64,000 nt of DNA from Saccharina japonica. Taxonomy: Eukaryota; Sar; Phaeophyceae; Laminariales; Laminariaceae. Position 1 is the first letter of the stretch; the number at the start of each line of letters is the position of its first letter. Below the pieces are notes generated by a model, which saw only the letters and a program-made list of their open reading frames with translations, did no database searches and was not told the DNA's origin. Made by a program: the position numbers and the translations under genes. Positions 41,501-51,278 of the stretch are shown in pieces. Where the stretch lies: contig MEHQ01004020.1 of NCBI GenBank assembly GCA_008828725.1, positions 952,593 through 1,016,592 of the forward strand, in the 5' to 3' direction.

Positions 41501-42162
41501 ATCATCCACCAGGGAAACCAACCGCCGACCAAGCCTGGTGTAATTAACATCTCGCTTGCCTACCTGCTTGTTGTGTCCTGTACGCCACTGTCGGAAAAGT
41601 CGCGAACAATCGTCGACACTCGCATACGAAGGTCGTATTACATCCTGGAATTCCTGGCTAAATAAGCCGTAGAAGTACTACAATTATTATTATTGATGAT
41701 ACACTGAAGGACCAGTACATGCCAGTATTGTATCAGAGTGACCAGGCGGTGTTCAACCAAGCAGCAAAAACAGCAGATAGATACATACCAGCAGCTGTTG
41801 TATATCATGCCGTATTTATACGAGGGGTGTGATGTGATATTGCGTTATTCGACTTGATGCGAGGGTATACCAGGAATGCCTATCCGGCACTATCACACAA
41901 ATGATACGCACCATACTAACCACACACACGAATAAAGGGGGGGTGGGAATAATGTTTTCAACCCCTCCGGGGGGGGGGTAGGGGGTACGGTAGTTAGACG
42001 TATGGAATCGAAATCACCGGACGCCCTCAAGTCACAGACTATGAGAGAGAAAAACAAAAACAAAAATAATAGCAAATTTATCAAGGTGAAGCAAGTGAAA
42101 TGCCAACGTACCGGGTACGATAACACGGCACAGACCTTGCCAGAAAATAAGAACAAAACTAC

Positions 42163-42202
<40 letters not shown>

Positions 42203-42257
42203 ATTGTAGTTCGTAGTAGCAGTAGTAGTAATAGTAGTGGCAGTGGTAGTGGCAGTG

Positions 42258-42306
<49 letters not shown>

Positions 42307-42334
42307 CAGTAGTAGTAGTAGTAGTAGTAGTAGC

Positions 42335-42372
<38 letters not shown>

Positions 42373-45300
42373 CAGTAGTAGTAGTAGTAGTAGTAGTAGA
42401 AGTACTTTTGATAACCCTCTAATCGCGACTATAGTAGTACTCGACTGACAAACGTCAAAACCTCAACAACATCGCGGCATAAACTCTAAACTGCACGACT
42501 GGTACAGTAGATAACTAACCGTTGGGTGTATACCTCGAAGTATATATGTATATATACATATGGTATATAATACCACTTTATACCCCGGTATACATGATTA
42601 TGATTTCCCTACGGACGGGTGTACGTGCTCGTAGCGATCAAGTGGTGATGTGTGACGTGATGTTGATGTTATCATTGTCATTCATGCCTGCAGTTAAAAA
42701 TATGACAAAATCCAACTTACAAACAAGATAGAGTGAATGAATGAATTTTGCAAAAGAGAGACGCGAGAATAGGGAGGGGTGGGTTACATGAAATAATTGA
42801 TGACTTGAGCTATTAAATCGTGTACGACGTAGGTTCGTTAATTTTGACACGTAAAGGATAACAAAAACTCCCTACCAGGTACTGTATATCGAGGGATTAT
42901 CCCAGGAGATATAGTCCAAGGAGCAAGCAGCATCACGACGAGTAGGGATCATCGGGAGCTGAGGTTTGTGTCTTGTGTCGTTCGTCGTTCATCATGACGA
43001 GAATATTTGACTGGTTCTGGTTGGTTTATTTCCTGAAGGCCAAAAGTTTCATTTTTTTCAATTCAACTGGATCTCGTGACAATAATAGAGCCGGCAACGG
43101 CAAGGATACGCGTTGGTTGGCACCAGCTGATTGGCACCCCTACGAGCAGCCTGTGGTAATATAGGGACAGGGGCAGGGGTGGATTAAATTAATTAATCAT
43201 TGATGACTTGGGTTAGTGGTTAGTGTGGATTCATTAATTGTGACACGAGGGGCAAGATCAAAGATGTGAATCAGTCACCATAAATAAAATATTTAGGGAG
43301 ATAACTACAGTACGAGAGTGGTATTTATTTCCCCGGATTAGGGGAGACGAAATATAAGTGGTGGATGAAATTGATTAATTATTTACTTGAGCTAGTATGG
43401 ATTGTTTAATTTTAATATGAAGAGGGACACTGCTGATGAACGATTTACGCATATCATATTGAATGGCAGCATAGCCGCTTTCTACCCGCGAAATCATAGG
43501 TGGTTTAGAGAAAGTTAATGCTTGCCATTAATACCTGGTGCCGGTACGTGGTACCTAGCAGACACATTAGAAGGCCCAACCATGTTATCTGATATGTTGA
43601 ATACGCCGCGGCTGCGGTAGCAGTCTATATCAACAACAAACAGTAAAAGTAGATACGTTTGCACGCATTCAGAGTTGTCTACATCCACTGCAGCGTAGTA
43701 TCTCTGTGTCGTAGTTTTGTGACCACAGAACTCGTACCTCGCTAGGATGAAGAATCGGCACGGTAACTCGTATCTCGCTAGGATGAAGAATCGGCACGGA
43801 CACTGGGTGTGCTAGATGTCGACGGGTAGAAAGAAAGGTTTAATGTGAAGAACACACACATAGATTATACGTACGCCGTAGGGTATGCGTTTGGCTGGGA
43901 CGACCTGACGCCTGGGCACGTGGCACCTATATACCACCGCACTTCCCGTGGCGGCAGGTCATAATGTCCACCCGTGCTGTCAAACCTACCAGGTACACGA
44001 TTATGGCCAAGCATTTCCGCGCGCTACTGGTAGGCGCCAGACGCTGACATGTACAGACTACCTGGTGCACATTAACACTGCAGTACCTGGTACCTGGTAT
44101 CATAGCAACTACCGTACATGTTGCGGGTTTGCTTCTGGTGGACTCTTCGATCATGATGTCGATCATGATATAACAGCCGATTTTCCTAATTGAGAATTGC
44201 CTTTCCGATGAGAATGAAAATCGAAAATATTGCTTTTTGAATTGTAAGAGATGTACTTCCCACACAGTCATTTTTTGCACTGTAAACTATTGTCAGTTAT
44301 GACACCCGTCGATGACAAAAAAACCCAATGAAATCGGCATCGGCAGTCTCAAGATATCGAAGATCCCAGAAAAAAATGAATTTATGGGCGAGGTACCTCG
44401 CTCATGAATGCAAATTCCCTTAAATCCTTGAAAAATGGACTGGTGACCTTAACGAGTCATAGGCAAGCCATGCTCAAAGTTCGCAGGGCCGGTATATGAT
44501 ACTAACAACAGGTACCAAAAATCGCTTTGATCTTCCAGTTCCCATTTTAACATTACGAACAGTAGTACCGTCACCATGCATCTCCTGCGGAGGAGACCCT
44601 TGTCAGCCACATGAGCACATGACCCACGCGCTTTGCCTGCGGACTGCGAACTGACCACTGGAGTACAATTCGCAACAACCGACCACGTGTATGACAGACA
44701 GTGCTTTGCGCCCGACCTTTCCCGTTTGCAGCCGTAAACCCGCAGAGCAGCAAGCTGATACACTCCAGCCTGTATTGGCTGTAGAACCATTCGCTGCCTT
44801 GTTTGTGGTGGCGTTACTGGCTGGCGATCGATGGTTATTCTTCCACTTGAAATGATACGGCTTTTCCAGCTGGTCGGGGTTACATTCAACCCGTGTTGAT
44901 ATGGTGCCAGGTACGAAGTAATATGCGCTTGAATCACGCGGAACTAAAGACGGTCGAGCGGACGTACATATACGCAAGCCTGGTTTTGTTCTACCTGCCC
45001 TTGTGATCAGGTGGAATATCCACTGGCGCTCTTGTTCTGATACTTTACTACAGTAGTTTAAGTCTAATCGAGCGAGCTAGCTTGCTGGTGTTGAGCTTTA
45101 GATCACTGCTTCTACTGCTTACTGGGTTGGTGTAGGATTCTGCGTGCACACCTCCATGGTAGACGCCTGTACCGTAGCAGTTATACGGGCTTACGACCTA
45201 TATGGACAGGAGGCAGCTTCTGTACTCTCTTCTCGTAATAACATGCACTGCCAAGCGCCTTCTCCTCGGAATAGTTCCCGATCCTGCATAATTGGGCTTA

Positions 45301-45747
45301 CAGTGCTTCCACTGCTTCCACTGCTGTACAGTGGTTAATGCTTATATTGAGTGTGAGACGCCTGCGGTATCTGTACTACTGTACTACAGTACTACAGCTG
45401 TACAGTGCTTACAAACCAAGTAGTTATGCATTAGGGTGCGATGTGTTGGCTTGAAGGCTCACATTTTCGGGGTGTATCTGTAGAGTGTGACCACCAAGGA
45501 GCCCGAGCCACCTCGGCAGCACGGCGATGGGGCTTGGGAGCGAAGATGCACCGGCACTGTTGCCTGCAAACTTGCGGGCGCGAGCTGACTCCCACGATCT
45601 CCACAAACAGTAGGCGAGGATGACAACGAAGAACACCACCACCAGCAGTAGCAGCAGTAGCGGCAGCGACGTGGTCGACACAGGGAACATATACGCCGAG
45701 GGCGGCAGCAGCATGTCTTGGTCTTGCACATTACCGTGTTGGTCCAT
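17567..45747 (-). CDS. Cytochrome P450, gene B (complete, 13 exons)
   Basis: Exons in transcript order: 45747-45463, 28308-28156, 27606-27460, 27033-26958, 25868-25718, 24640-24556, 23973-23756, 21449-21327, 20769-20655, 19862-19741, 19266-19125, 18677-18600 and 17647-17567. All junctions are GT-AG and the phases agree, giving 591 codons plus stop. Exon 1 encodes a membrane anchor (about residues 28-49, Leu/Val/Phe-rich), then a basic stretch and a Pro-containing hinge ending GGHTLQIHPEN. Other motifs: WGRSR (W170-R174), I-helix GGTVTT (376-381), ExxR E435-R438, PERW 490-493 and the heme loop with Cys536. The start at 45747 is the first ATG of the open frame; Met12 is an alternative. The protein probably sits on the ER membrane with a cytosolic catalytic domain (family knowledge). 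Intron 1 is 17,154 bp and filled with repeats. Linking exon 1 to exon 2 rests on phase, content and strand, with no transcript seen. Substrate unknown. Confidence 0.9.
17915..18217 (+). mobile_element. MITE family 1, copy 3 (gene B last intron)
   Basis: Left end CCCGTGCTACGATA, interior with CCCGTTAACCCAAA and TCATCGGGTAC, and right end GGCGCACCTCTACC. Both termini are degraded. The host intron (17648-18599) is 952 bp, against 680 bp for the equivalent gene A intron (8430-9109). The 272-bp difference is close to one element length, so the insertion is probably specific to gene B. Confidence 0.65.
23433..23693 (-). mobile_element. MITE family 1, copy 4 (gene B intron, shared with gene A)
   Basis: Element of about 261 bp with ends GACGCATGCTACGGTAGAGG and CTACCTCTATCGCAGCCCGC. 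It begins about 62 bp downstream of the gene B exon ending at 23756, the same exon that precedes copy 1 in gene A, and runs in the same direction relative to transcription. The shared position argues for insertion before the P450 duplication. Confidence 0.75.
25945..26204 (+). mobile_element. MITE family 1, copy 5 (gene B intron 4)
   Basis: Well-preserved copy of about 260 bp. The left end reads GCGCGTGCTATGATAGAGG and the right end TTATACGGTAGCACGCGTC. It lies in the 1,089-bp intron 25869-26957. The equivalent gene A intron (1125-1868) is 744 bp and has no copy, so this insertion followed the duplication or was lost from A. Confidence 0.75.
26375..26437. repeat. 21-bp tandem repeat, three copies
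   Basis: ATCTTCCTGTCACTGAATGG followed by A, repeated three times with a single C/G change in the middle copy. It lies in intron 4 of P450 gene B. Confidence 0.85.
29039..29615 (-). repeat. 3' LTR of the copia element
   Basis: About 577 bp, proposed ends TG...CA. It shares long stretches with the other LTR, for example CGAGCTCGAGCAGCACTGAT-like words near 29145, ACAAGGGGGTCACTCCTGCTC near 29270 and GTTACTCGGTGGAATG near 29420. Boundaries are estimated from where similarity stops. Confidence 0.75.
29925..30125 (-). other. Unassigned coding-like stretch inside the copia element
   Basis: After TTTTACAG (minus strand) an open stretch of about 67 codons runs from 30125 to a TAA near 29925. Its composition looks like a real protein (TKEAAAELANWALKQDVEEY, later LVSLRERSMRNPLDAQRYFG). 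It does not resemble the RNase H tail expected at this place. It may be a captured exon or a diverged element domain. Confidence 0.3.
30285..30428 (-). pseudogene. copia reverse transcriptase N-terminal remnant
   Basis: The minus strand reads VITIPNTF, stop, EAMESPQSIK, stop, KEAAGTEMHTLQKHIVSDLV. This is the conserved start of copia RT (the 'P.T..EA..SP....W..A...E...L' region) with two stop codons. No catalytic YxDD region follows, so most of RT and all of RNase H are deleted or unrecognisable. Confidence 0.7.
30980..31560 (-). pseudogene. copia protease and pre-integrase remnant
   Basis: Near 31530-31470 the minus strand reads MAMLVGSGATGNYLDDGL. This is the retroviral-type aspartyl protease site with the catalytic Asp of D-S-G-A replaced by Gly. 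Further on (about 31385-31290) it reads GTATGTFCGAIADMNLAYLG, the protease C-terminal part. At about 31100-30980 a fragment with NINYGGSMSPCSVRAI resembles the pre-integrase zinc-binding region, with one Cys of the pair lost. Frames change between the pieces. Confidence 0.7.
31862..32988 (-). pseudogene. copia gag remnant with broken CCHC zinc knuckle
   Basis: Read on the minus strand it starts near an ATG at about 32988 (MLELNVSRVNDTL), interrupted by early stops. It then shows a typical copia gag core: YVRYLPLEVWET, AKYHNNSEEAWRACYDKLG, YYLLAKITSAHSPNFGI and INSYIDRLSRP. A C-x2-C-x4-H-x4-C knuckle follows near 31990-31945, but an extra A in a run of A's puts its two halves in different frames. 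Several frame changes are needed across the gene, so it cannot make Gag. Confidence 0.8.
33022..33611 (-). repeat. 5' LTR of the copia element
   Basis: About 590 bp, direct repeat of 29039-29615. It starts TGTATTGTACACCAACGAGG (plus strand) and ends CTCTTTACCA. Several small indels separate the two LTRs, so the pair is diverged. Because coding remnants are on the minus strand, this right-hand copy would be the promoter LTR. Confidence 0.75.
34483..35736 (+). other. Exon-like plus-strand fragments inside gene B intron 1
   Basis: Three stretches look coding. 34498-34585 reads GWEKWDARMYEKQRVVTREL and on to a GT at GAGC/GTATCC. 35308-35411 reads GMARDVYQAHRGCISETQAA and ends at ACAG/GTGAGA. From 35655, after TTGAACAG, an open frame in the matching phase ends LERPRSLHNQW and a TAG near 35739. 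No family is recognised and the minus strand is also partly open here, so this may be a nested gene, a relic or chance. Confidence 0.25.
36516..36562. repeat. (TAGTG)n pentanucleotide repeat
   Basis: About nine consecutive GTAGT/TAGTG units within GCGCAGTGTAGTGTAGTG...GTGCTGTAGTGC, in intron 1 of P450 gene B. Confidence 0.9.
37774..38365 (+). mobile_element. MITE family 1, copy 6, split by a nested SINE
   Basis: The left end GGCGCGTGCTACGATAG and about 140 bp of family interior lie at 37774-37910. The right part (from about 38285, GAGATCCTCAAGTGAGGAGC) ends at CCATCGTAGCATGCGTC (38365). The 592-bp total exceeds the usual 250-260 bp because a tRNA-related SINE sits between the halves. It lies in intron 1 of P450 gene B. 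Confidence 0.75.
37915..38275 (+). mobile_element. tRNA-related SINE, copy 1
   Basis: The 5' part resembles a pol III promoter: an A-box-like GGTTAGCGCGTTGAGCG near 37930 and a B box GAGTTCGAGCCC near 38000. A shared body of about 250 bp follows, with words GCGGAAAGCGCGAGAGCG and CTTTGTGACCCCGGA, and the end is A-rich near 38270. A second copy lies at 47.5-47.9 kb on the other strand. The A-B spacing is wider than in a functional tRNA, so this is read as a SINE and not a tRNA gene. It is inserted in a MITE. Confidence 0.7.
42164..42401. repeat. (TAG)n microsatellite, interrupted
   Basis: About 240 bp of TAG/AGT triplets with occasional GTAGC, GTGG and ATTG interruptions. It lies in intron 1 of P450 gene B. 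It forces long poly-Ser and poly-Val open frames that are not genes. Confidence 0.95.
42750..43440. repeat. Three degenerate copies of an AT-rich repeat
   Basis: Near 42780, 43175 and 43360 the order GGGGTGG or GGTGGAT, then AATTAATT or AATAATTGATGACTTGAG, then GGATTCATTAATT, then TGACACG recurs with drift. The nature of the unit is unknown. Confidence 0.5.
43726..43799. repeat. 37-bp tandem duplication
   Basis: AACTCGTACCTCGCTAGGAT plus GAAGAATCGGCACGG occurs twice in direct succession with one C/T change (TACCTC to TATCTC). Recent slippage or unequal exchange is likely. Confidence 0.85.
45463..45747 (-). CDS. Exon 1 of P450 gene B: N-terminal membrane anchor
   Basis: This 95-codon first exon starts at an ATG (45747) and ends in an AAT codon directly followed by the donor GTGAGC (45462-45457). 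It has a short polar N-terminus, a hydrophobic run of about 22 residues, a Trp/Arg-rich stop-transfer stretch and the proline-containing hinge typical of microsomal P450 N-termini. Its phase (0) fits the acceptor before 28308, where the protein continues with the conserved region up to helix C. The 17-kb distance is the weak point. A separate, otherwise lost P450 copy could also have left this exon, but no other partner exons are seen between. Confidence 0.75.
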
Positions 45748-46020
45748 GTCTGCCTGACAGAGTGGGCGGGCACTGTATGTATGCTGTCGCGTGTAAGCAC
45801 TGTCGTCCCGTTTAGTACACGTCTGTTAATATTGTGAACCGTGTGTTCACTACTGTAGTTCGATTATTGTTCCAGAGTAGACTAATTAACAGCCTACATA
45901 ACTTCGTAGTCATCATAATAACTCCCAGGAATCTCAGAATTGATGCCCTGGAACTCCGTGGCATTCTCCATTCGTCTTTTCGAAGTAACGGCGGTTGGTC
46001 CGATCCATCACCGTATCAAC

Positions 46021-46107
46021 GTCGACCGTTTTACCAGCTTCCACAATATGCTATGACCGTCGACCATTGTCCACGCTATCCTACTACTGTACACATCACC
46101 GTCGACC
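46021..46107. promoter_or_regulatory. Three GTCGACC heptamers upstream of P450 gene B
   Basis: GTCGACC occurs at 46021-46027, 46059-46065 and 46101-46107, spaced 38 and 42 bp. The last two copies share ACCGTCGACC. They lie about 270-360 bp upstream of the gene B start codon, where a promoter is expected. The regular spacing suggests a repeated binding site, but no factor is known and the function is inferred from position only. Confidence 0.25.
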
Positions 46108-47534
46108 CTGCGAAAGGGATCTCTTACGAACTGAGAACTACACAATTACCGCTATCAATTAATTGCAGTGCACTATTACTTGCGCCGCCCACAGGCAGCG
46201 GTGTTTCCGTGCTTTGCTTACGGGTTGCGCAAGAGTAGCGCCTGCCCCGCCCGGCTTGTCAAGTAAGTGTTGATGGAGAAGTTCCGATGTTGGCTTTGTT
46301 TGGACCCCTTGCGTACCGATTGCACAAGCATCACACTAACTAAAAATAGACAACGCCCCAACGGACCATCTGCCGTACTTCTGAGATCGAGCTGGCATAG
46401 CCCATGTAGCCTAGCATACCCAAAACGTCCTTCTGCGGTTTCGTGGTGCAGTAGGCGCTTCGTTTTATACGGTACTGTAGACAATGAGCATACGGATTAC
46501 AGTATCATCCACAAAATTGTTCAAATTCATCCATGTGTCCATGTGCACATGTGGACGCTCCTTCAAAAGCTGATTTCACTGCCACATCCGTTGTTGAGAG
46601 TGTGTGTGTGTTCTTCACATTGTTGAGAGTAGTTAATAAAGAATCATGCTATAATAATCGCACTTGGAGGTATACGGTACGTGCTTAAACTTTAACCTGC
46701 CAATGTGCAGCAACCCGAATCTCTGCCGCGAGATGTTCGGGCTGCGTGTTTTGATGGTTTAGATGGATCTACAGCAGTACTTGAAAATAATGCGAGTACA
46801 CTGGTAAAGGTATACCAGGCCCGCATCCGAAGTATGCGTGTTTTACGTACCCATATCTGGTACATCATATTGTTCACGACACATGTGGCACGATAAATGC
46901 TCCCCATGCGGTACCGATCGCGTGGCGCAGTGTAATGCATGCATGTGTTATTACGATGTAGGCATGGAGTACTGCTGTACGGTAGATAAAGCTCAAGCTG
47001 GAAGTAGGTACAGAGGGCAGCAAACTTTGAGCAGATACGTACGCGTAGTAGGTGGCTTTCTTCGTTCGGAGTGCTTCTGAGTGATCAACGTTGAAGCTCC
47101 ATGCTACACATTTAGCTATACACATTGTCCGATGGTAAGGATGATAATAATTAAAATATATATATCAACAGGAAATAATGCCTTCGAAACTGTACAGCAC
47201 GTACTACAGTACTGTGTAGATGCCATTCTCTTTTGCACAAACAACATGGCTACCGTCACCTGCACAATAGACTATCGAAGTAAATCGCTTGATGCCCCTG
47301 TGTGTCTTTTGTGTTTTGTGTGCCTTTTTTCTGTGGCCTCACGTTGGCCTCTAACCATCCTCAAAACGTCTTGATTGCCTTTAAGACAGTAAGCAGCGCA
47401 ATCGACACAGTCGCCGCCGATAAAGTTAAAAACCAGCGACGCAACATCCTCACTGGTGTGAGCAGTGCTTCCCCTGCCACGAATAGCATCTCGGCCACAT
47501 TACTACTGTACCACATTATATGCCGATTTGTTTT

Positions 47535-47875
47535 TTTTTCCTTCCCCCCATGTTTATCTTCGCACTCCTGCGTCTCTCCCTCCTTCCTCTCGTCGTATCT
47601 CAGGTCCGGGGTCACAAAGCATGCTCTTCTCTCTTGTCTCCACTACGGTTCATGCCTTGGTTTTTATCGCGCAGTGGGTTCAACATCCCCAACGCTCGTC
47701 GATTTTCATCGAATTTTGCTAACTCACGCTCTCGCGCTTTCCGCTACGAAGTCAAGATAGTTTTTGCGATAAAAAGTCCCTACGGGCATTTGCGAGTATG
47801 CACTCGGGGGGGCTCGAACCCACTACCTTGACTCTAACAGGGACGATATTCACCTGCCATTCCACCGGGGATATA
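47535..47875 (-). mobile_element. tRNA-related SINE, copy 2 (5'-truncated)
   Basis: Read on the minus strand it starts at CCCCGGTGGAATGGCAGGTG, inside the tRNA-like head. It keeps the B box (GGGTTCGAGCCC), the shared body with GCGGAAAGCGCGAGAGCG and TTTGTGACCCCGGACC, and ends in an A-rich tail near 47540. The A-box region is missing, as expected for incomplete reverse transcription. Confidence 0.7.
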
Positions 47876-48639
47876 CAGCTGTGTAGTACTTTGGAGTCGA
47901 TGACATACACTCATGACGCTCAGACCCTATTATACGAGTATTCTGTCAATAGTCTACTGTACTACGTTCTGTACAAGAGTCGATAAAAAGCAGGACCATG
48001 ACACGCGCACACACATAAATACATACGGCATGATACCGTATACCGTGCGTACCACAGTATTAATAGTAGATGGTGGTCTGGAGTCAACACCATGCATGCG
48101 AACACTCACCGCCCACGTATAATACTGTGCATACATACATGCTGCTGCAGTCTACGCTACATACAGTTAGTAGCGTCGAGTTGACTTTTGCACACCAGAT
48201 GGTTACACGATTTTTCTGCAGGCGATCCTGCTGTGCAGCATTCCTGCTTGCAACTACAGTACAGTACGCTACGTACGTGCTTCTGTCCAACAACAAGCGA
48301 GTAAATATTAATAGTACGGCCTGGACTGCTCTAATTTACAACACTCCCGAAACAACAGCGGTCAGATGGGCGGGAAATGCTCTAGTGCCCGCACTCGAGA
48401 CTGGTCTGCTGCTGTTGCTGTATTGCCCTTGCTGCGTTTGTGGTCGGACCTCCCACACAATTCGACTCTTTGGAGATAGAAACCTCACCCTGAACTGCGG
48501 TGTTTTGTTTGTGGGAGCTATTTCAATGATGCCCGCGGTGGGAGCTGTTAACTCGAATTAAGTCTCCCCACTCTAGGTTTCAATATTTTTCTGCTCCGCT
48601 TCCCTACTGGCTATAGTACAGTACAGCAGTGCAGTACAC

Positions 48640-48648
48640 TACTACTAT

Positions 48649-48724
<76 letters not shown>

Positions 48725-48785
48725 GTACTACTACTAATACTACAACTACTACTATTACTACTACTAATAATAATACTACTACAGT
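48640..48785. repeat. (CTA)n microsatellite
   Basis: A nearly pure CTA/ACT tract, uninterrupted from about 48650 to 48723, then imperfect with ATT and AAT variants. It is the reverse complement of the TAG tract at 42.2-42.4 kb. Confidence 0.95.
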
Positions 48786-49839
48786 AACTGTAGTAGTAAC
48801 ATAAAACATCGCAGTTCCGATAGAATTGCGTAGTTTCTTCGCAAACAATGCACACCTTCACTGCCTGATGGCGTTATTTCCATCATTTCAGCGACCACCC
48901 TTTCGGCTCAACGTTTGGTTTGGCCAATTCATTACTGCTGTATGTATGTAAACACGTACATATTCTTTTCCCTCTTTCGCTAGATTAATTAATTGTACCC
49001 CCCCCAACCACGAACAACCTACTATACAACATGGTGTATAATATATTGCCCTGATGTTATTCTGTAACACTACGATGCGGAACAAGGTGCATTGTTAGTA
49101 CTGTACCCCCACGTCGAGCTCTTGAAATTATCGCTTCTCGCTCAGATCAAGATTATTCTCATCCCCCCCCTCCGCCGAGTTGACTAATTCGTATGATACC
49201 GGTATAAGGTACCGTACGCAGCAGGTTCATTGGAATGTGAATGAATGTTGTCACGACATCACTATCCATACTCACGCGTAGTTCGTAGTGGTGACGAACT
49301 GCTGCAACGTCAGTATACGGCCAATATACGTGGCAGGATGGGGGGAAACAGAGTATCAGGTGACAGGTATGAGAAAATAACAAGTGTGACATACTCGAGG
49401 AATATGCCAACAAATCATTTGAAGTGGATAATATCTGTAAACCACACTATTAATATTAATAACTTTGTATATGTTCTGAATATTTTTCGAGGAGTCGCCA
49501 TCATCGCCGAAAAGGCACACTATAACGCTATAATACAACAAACATTCTACGCAGCTCGCAAAGTTGAGCATCAACTATCCAATCGGTTGAACTCACAACT
49601 GACGTATGTATAATAATTTTATTTACGTCGTAATAGATTATGATAATGTTACCAATCTGTTGTACGAGCAGCCGCAGGAGGATCGTGTGCATTATGGGCT
49701 ATGGCTCTCCAAAGGTCATATATATTATACGAGGTATTCATACGTACCCCATAGGTTGGCCTCGGCAGTTGATGTTGTGGATGATGTATAGACGTGTTTC
49801 ATCATGGTTGTACAACGAACCATTTTACGGCAGTGCGTT

Positions 49840-50190
49840 ACGTCTACAGTGCGGTTCTACCACACAGCGCGATGCGTACTATTCATATTATATAACCTAT
49901 AATACGGCGCGGTACAATGCTGTGCTGCTACAGTGCGGTGCTGCTGCAGTGCGGTTCTACTACAGCGTGGTTCCACGATTAGTGGAATAGGCATAGTCCT
50001 ATTAATACTACGTACAGCAGTGCGGTGCTACTACACTGCGATATACGGGGGGCATGTTTGGGCCCGACATGATCAGACCAACGGGGCTGTACTACCACAC
50101 CGCACTGTACCTCACTGTAGTGGTAGGACTATACCACCCTGTATACAAATACTACCACCGCGCTGCAGTAGAAGCGAACTGTAGTACTAC
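49840..50190. repeat. CAGTGCGGTTCTAC repeat cluster with inverted copies
   Basis: CAGTGCGGTTCTAC-type words recur on the plus strand (49850-50040). Complementary words (ACTACCACACCGCACTG, ACTACCACCGCGCTG) follow at 50090-50170. The region could fold into an imperfect hairpin. Confidence 0.5.
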
Positions 50191-51278
50191 GCTGAGGAAG
50201 TGCTTCATATATTTGTAACCCCATCTCAAGTTTTTCATGCTGTATGGGATAAGCCTGGACCAAAGGGAGGTTAGCCGGCTTGCGCGCGCGACGATTATCA
50301 GCATCACGTTTTGGGCGATGTACTACAACAGTACTCGCATAGTAAAAGATGCAGAGCTCTCCACGTGAGTGACTAGACAAACTAAACAAAAATGAAATGC
50401 CTACCCCCCCTACCGTTGGATGCCTCTTTAAAAAATACTTATACTCGTATTTAAAGTGATGATAGTATCTCCTAACGGTACAGCAGTAGTCGTCCTTACT
50501 GTTCTCTTGGTATGAAGGGTTCAAAATAGCACATGAATAGTGCAAGTCGTCACTGTTTTTGGGTCCCTGGGTGAGTAACGTGCCCGAACACTCGTCGAGT
50601 GGGTATCGAACGGCCAGCCAAGGCTCCCCAATGACTTTGTACGAAAACGATAAAGAGGCGCACATCACCCATCACTCGTGTGAGCGCACAGGTGTAGCTA
50701 GAGGTAGAGTGGGGTGTCGCGTTTGACTCGACGCAGAAAGTAACGCAAACGGATTTATGTTGTACTGCCTGCTGAAGTGATACCTGTGCGTGCCGAATAA
50801 TCACACCTCAATGAGACGATAACGGTTATATTATGTACTATATGTACGTTAGACCCTTGCCAGCATCTAATGCTGTACAGCACAGTGTATAACGGACATT
50901 GATGTGTTTCAGGTTTCAACAAACATATACCTACCTGGTACCTACATAAGTATTGCAGTAGTAATCGGAGCTCTATGTCTCCCCAAACCTCTACGTATCT
51001 CGCCTTCAATAAAAGTGATGCACCCAACACAGCGAATCAGCGAATAGTCCCGTGCGCCTACTGTACTGCAGCAAGCAAACGACGAAAAGCGAGCCACGGT
51101 AAAACAATACTGGGATACTGATGTATACGAAACTGCAGCACTATATGAGATAATGAAATACAGTAGGCGTTTCCTCATTTGAAAAGCCCCGCCAGTCACA
51201 ACCCATTTAGCCCCAAAACACCCCCCGGCACTGTAGGAATGCGACGGTCCATGGGCGTAAGTATGATGACGGCCGGGC

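Larger units (their letters stand above)
33612..45462. other. Non-coding body of gene B intron 1 upstream of the copia element
   Basis: Besides the listed MITE/SINE, microsatellites, tandem repeats and exon-like fragments, this stretch is AT-richer with many palindromic words (TACCTGGTA, TACCAGGTA, GTACAGTA) and small inverted repeats. The 552-nt plus frame at 33772-34323 starts at no convincing ATG context and matches nothing I know. Confidence 0.5.

Noticed and set aside
41311..41550. Hydrophobic minus-strand stretch ending LYTG before a GTAGGT donor
   Set aside because: Too short and isolated, with no partner exon found inside gene B intron 1.
42002..42448. Poly-Ser / poly-Val open frames
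   Set aside because: They are produced by the TAG microsatellite.
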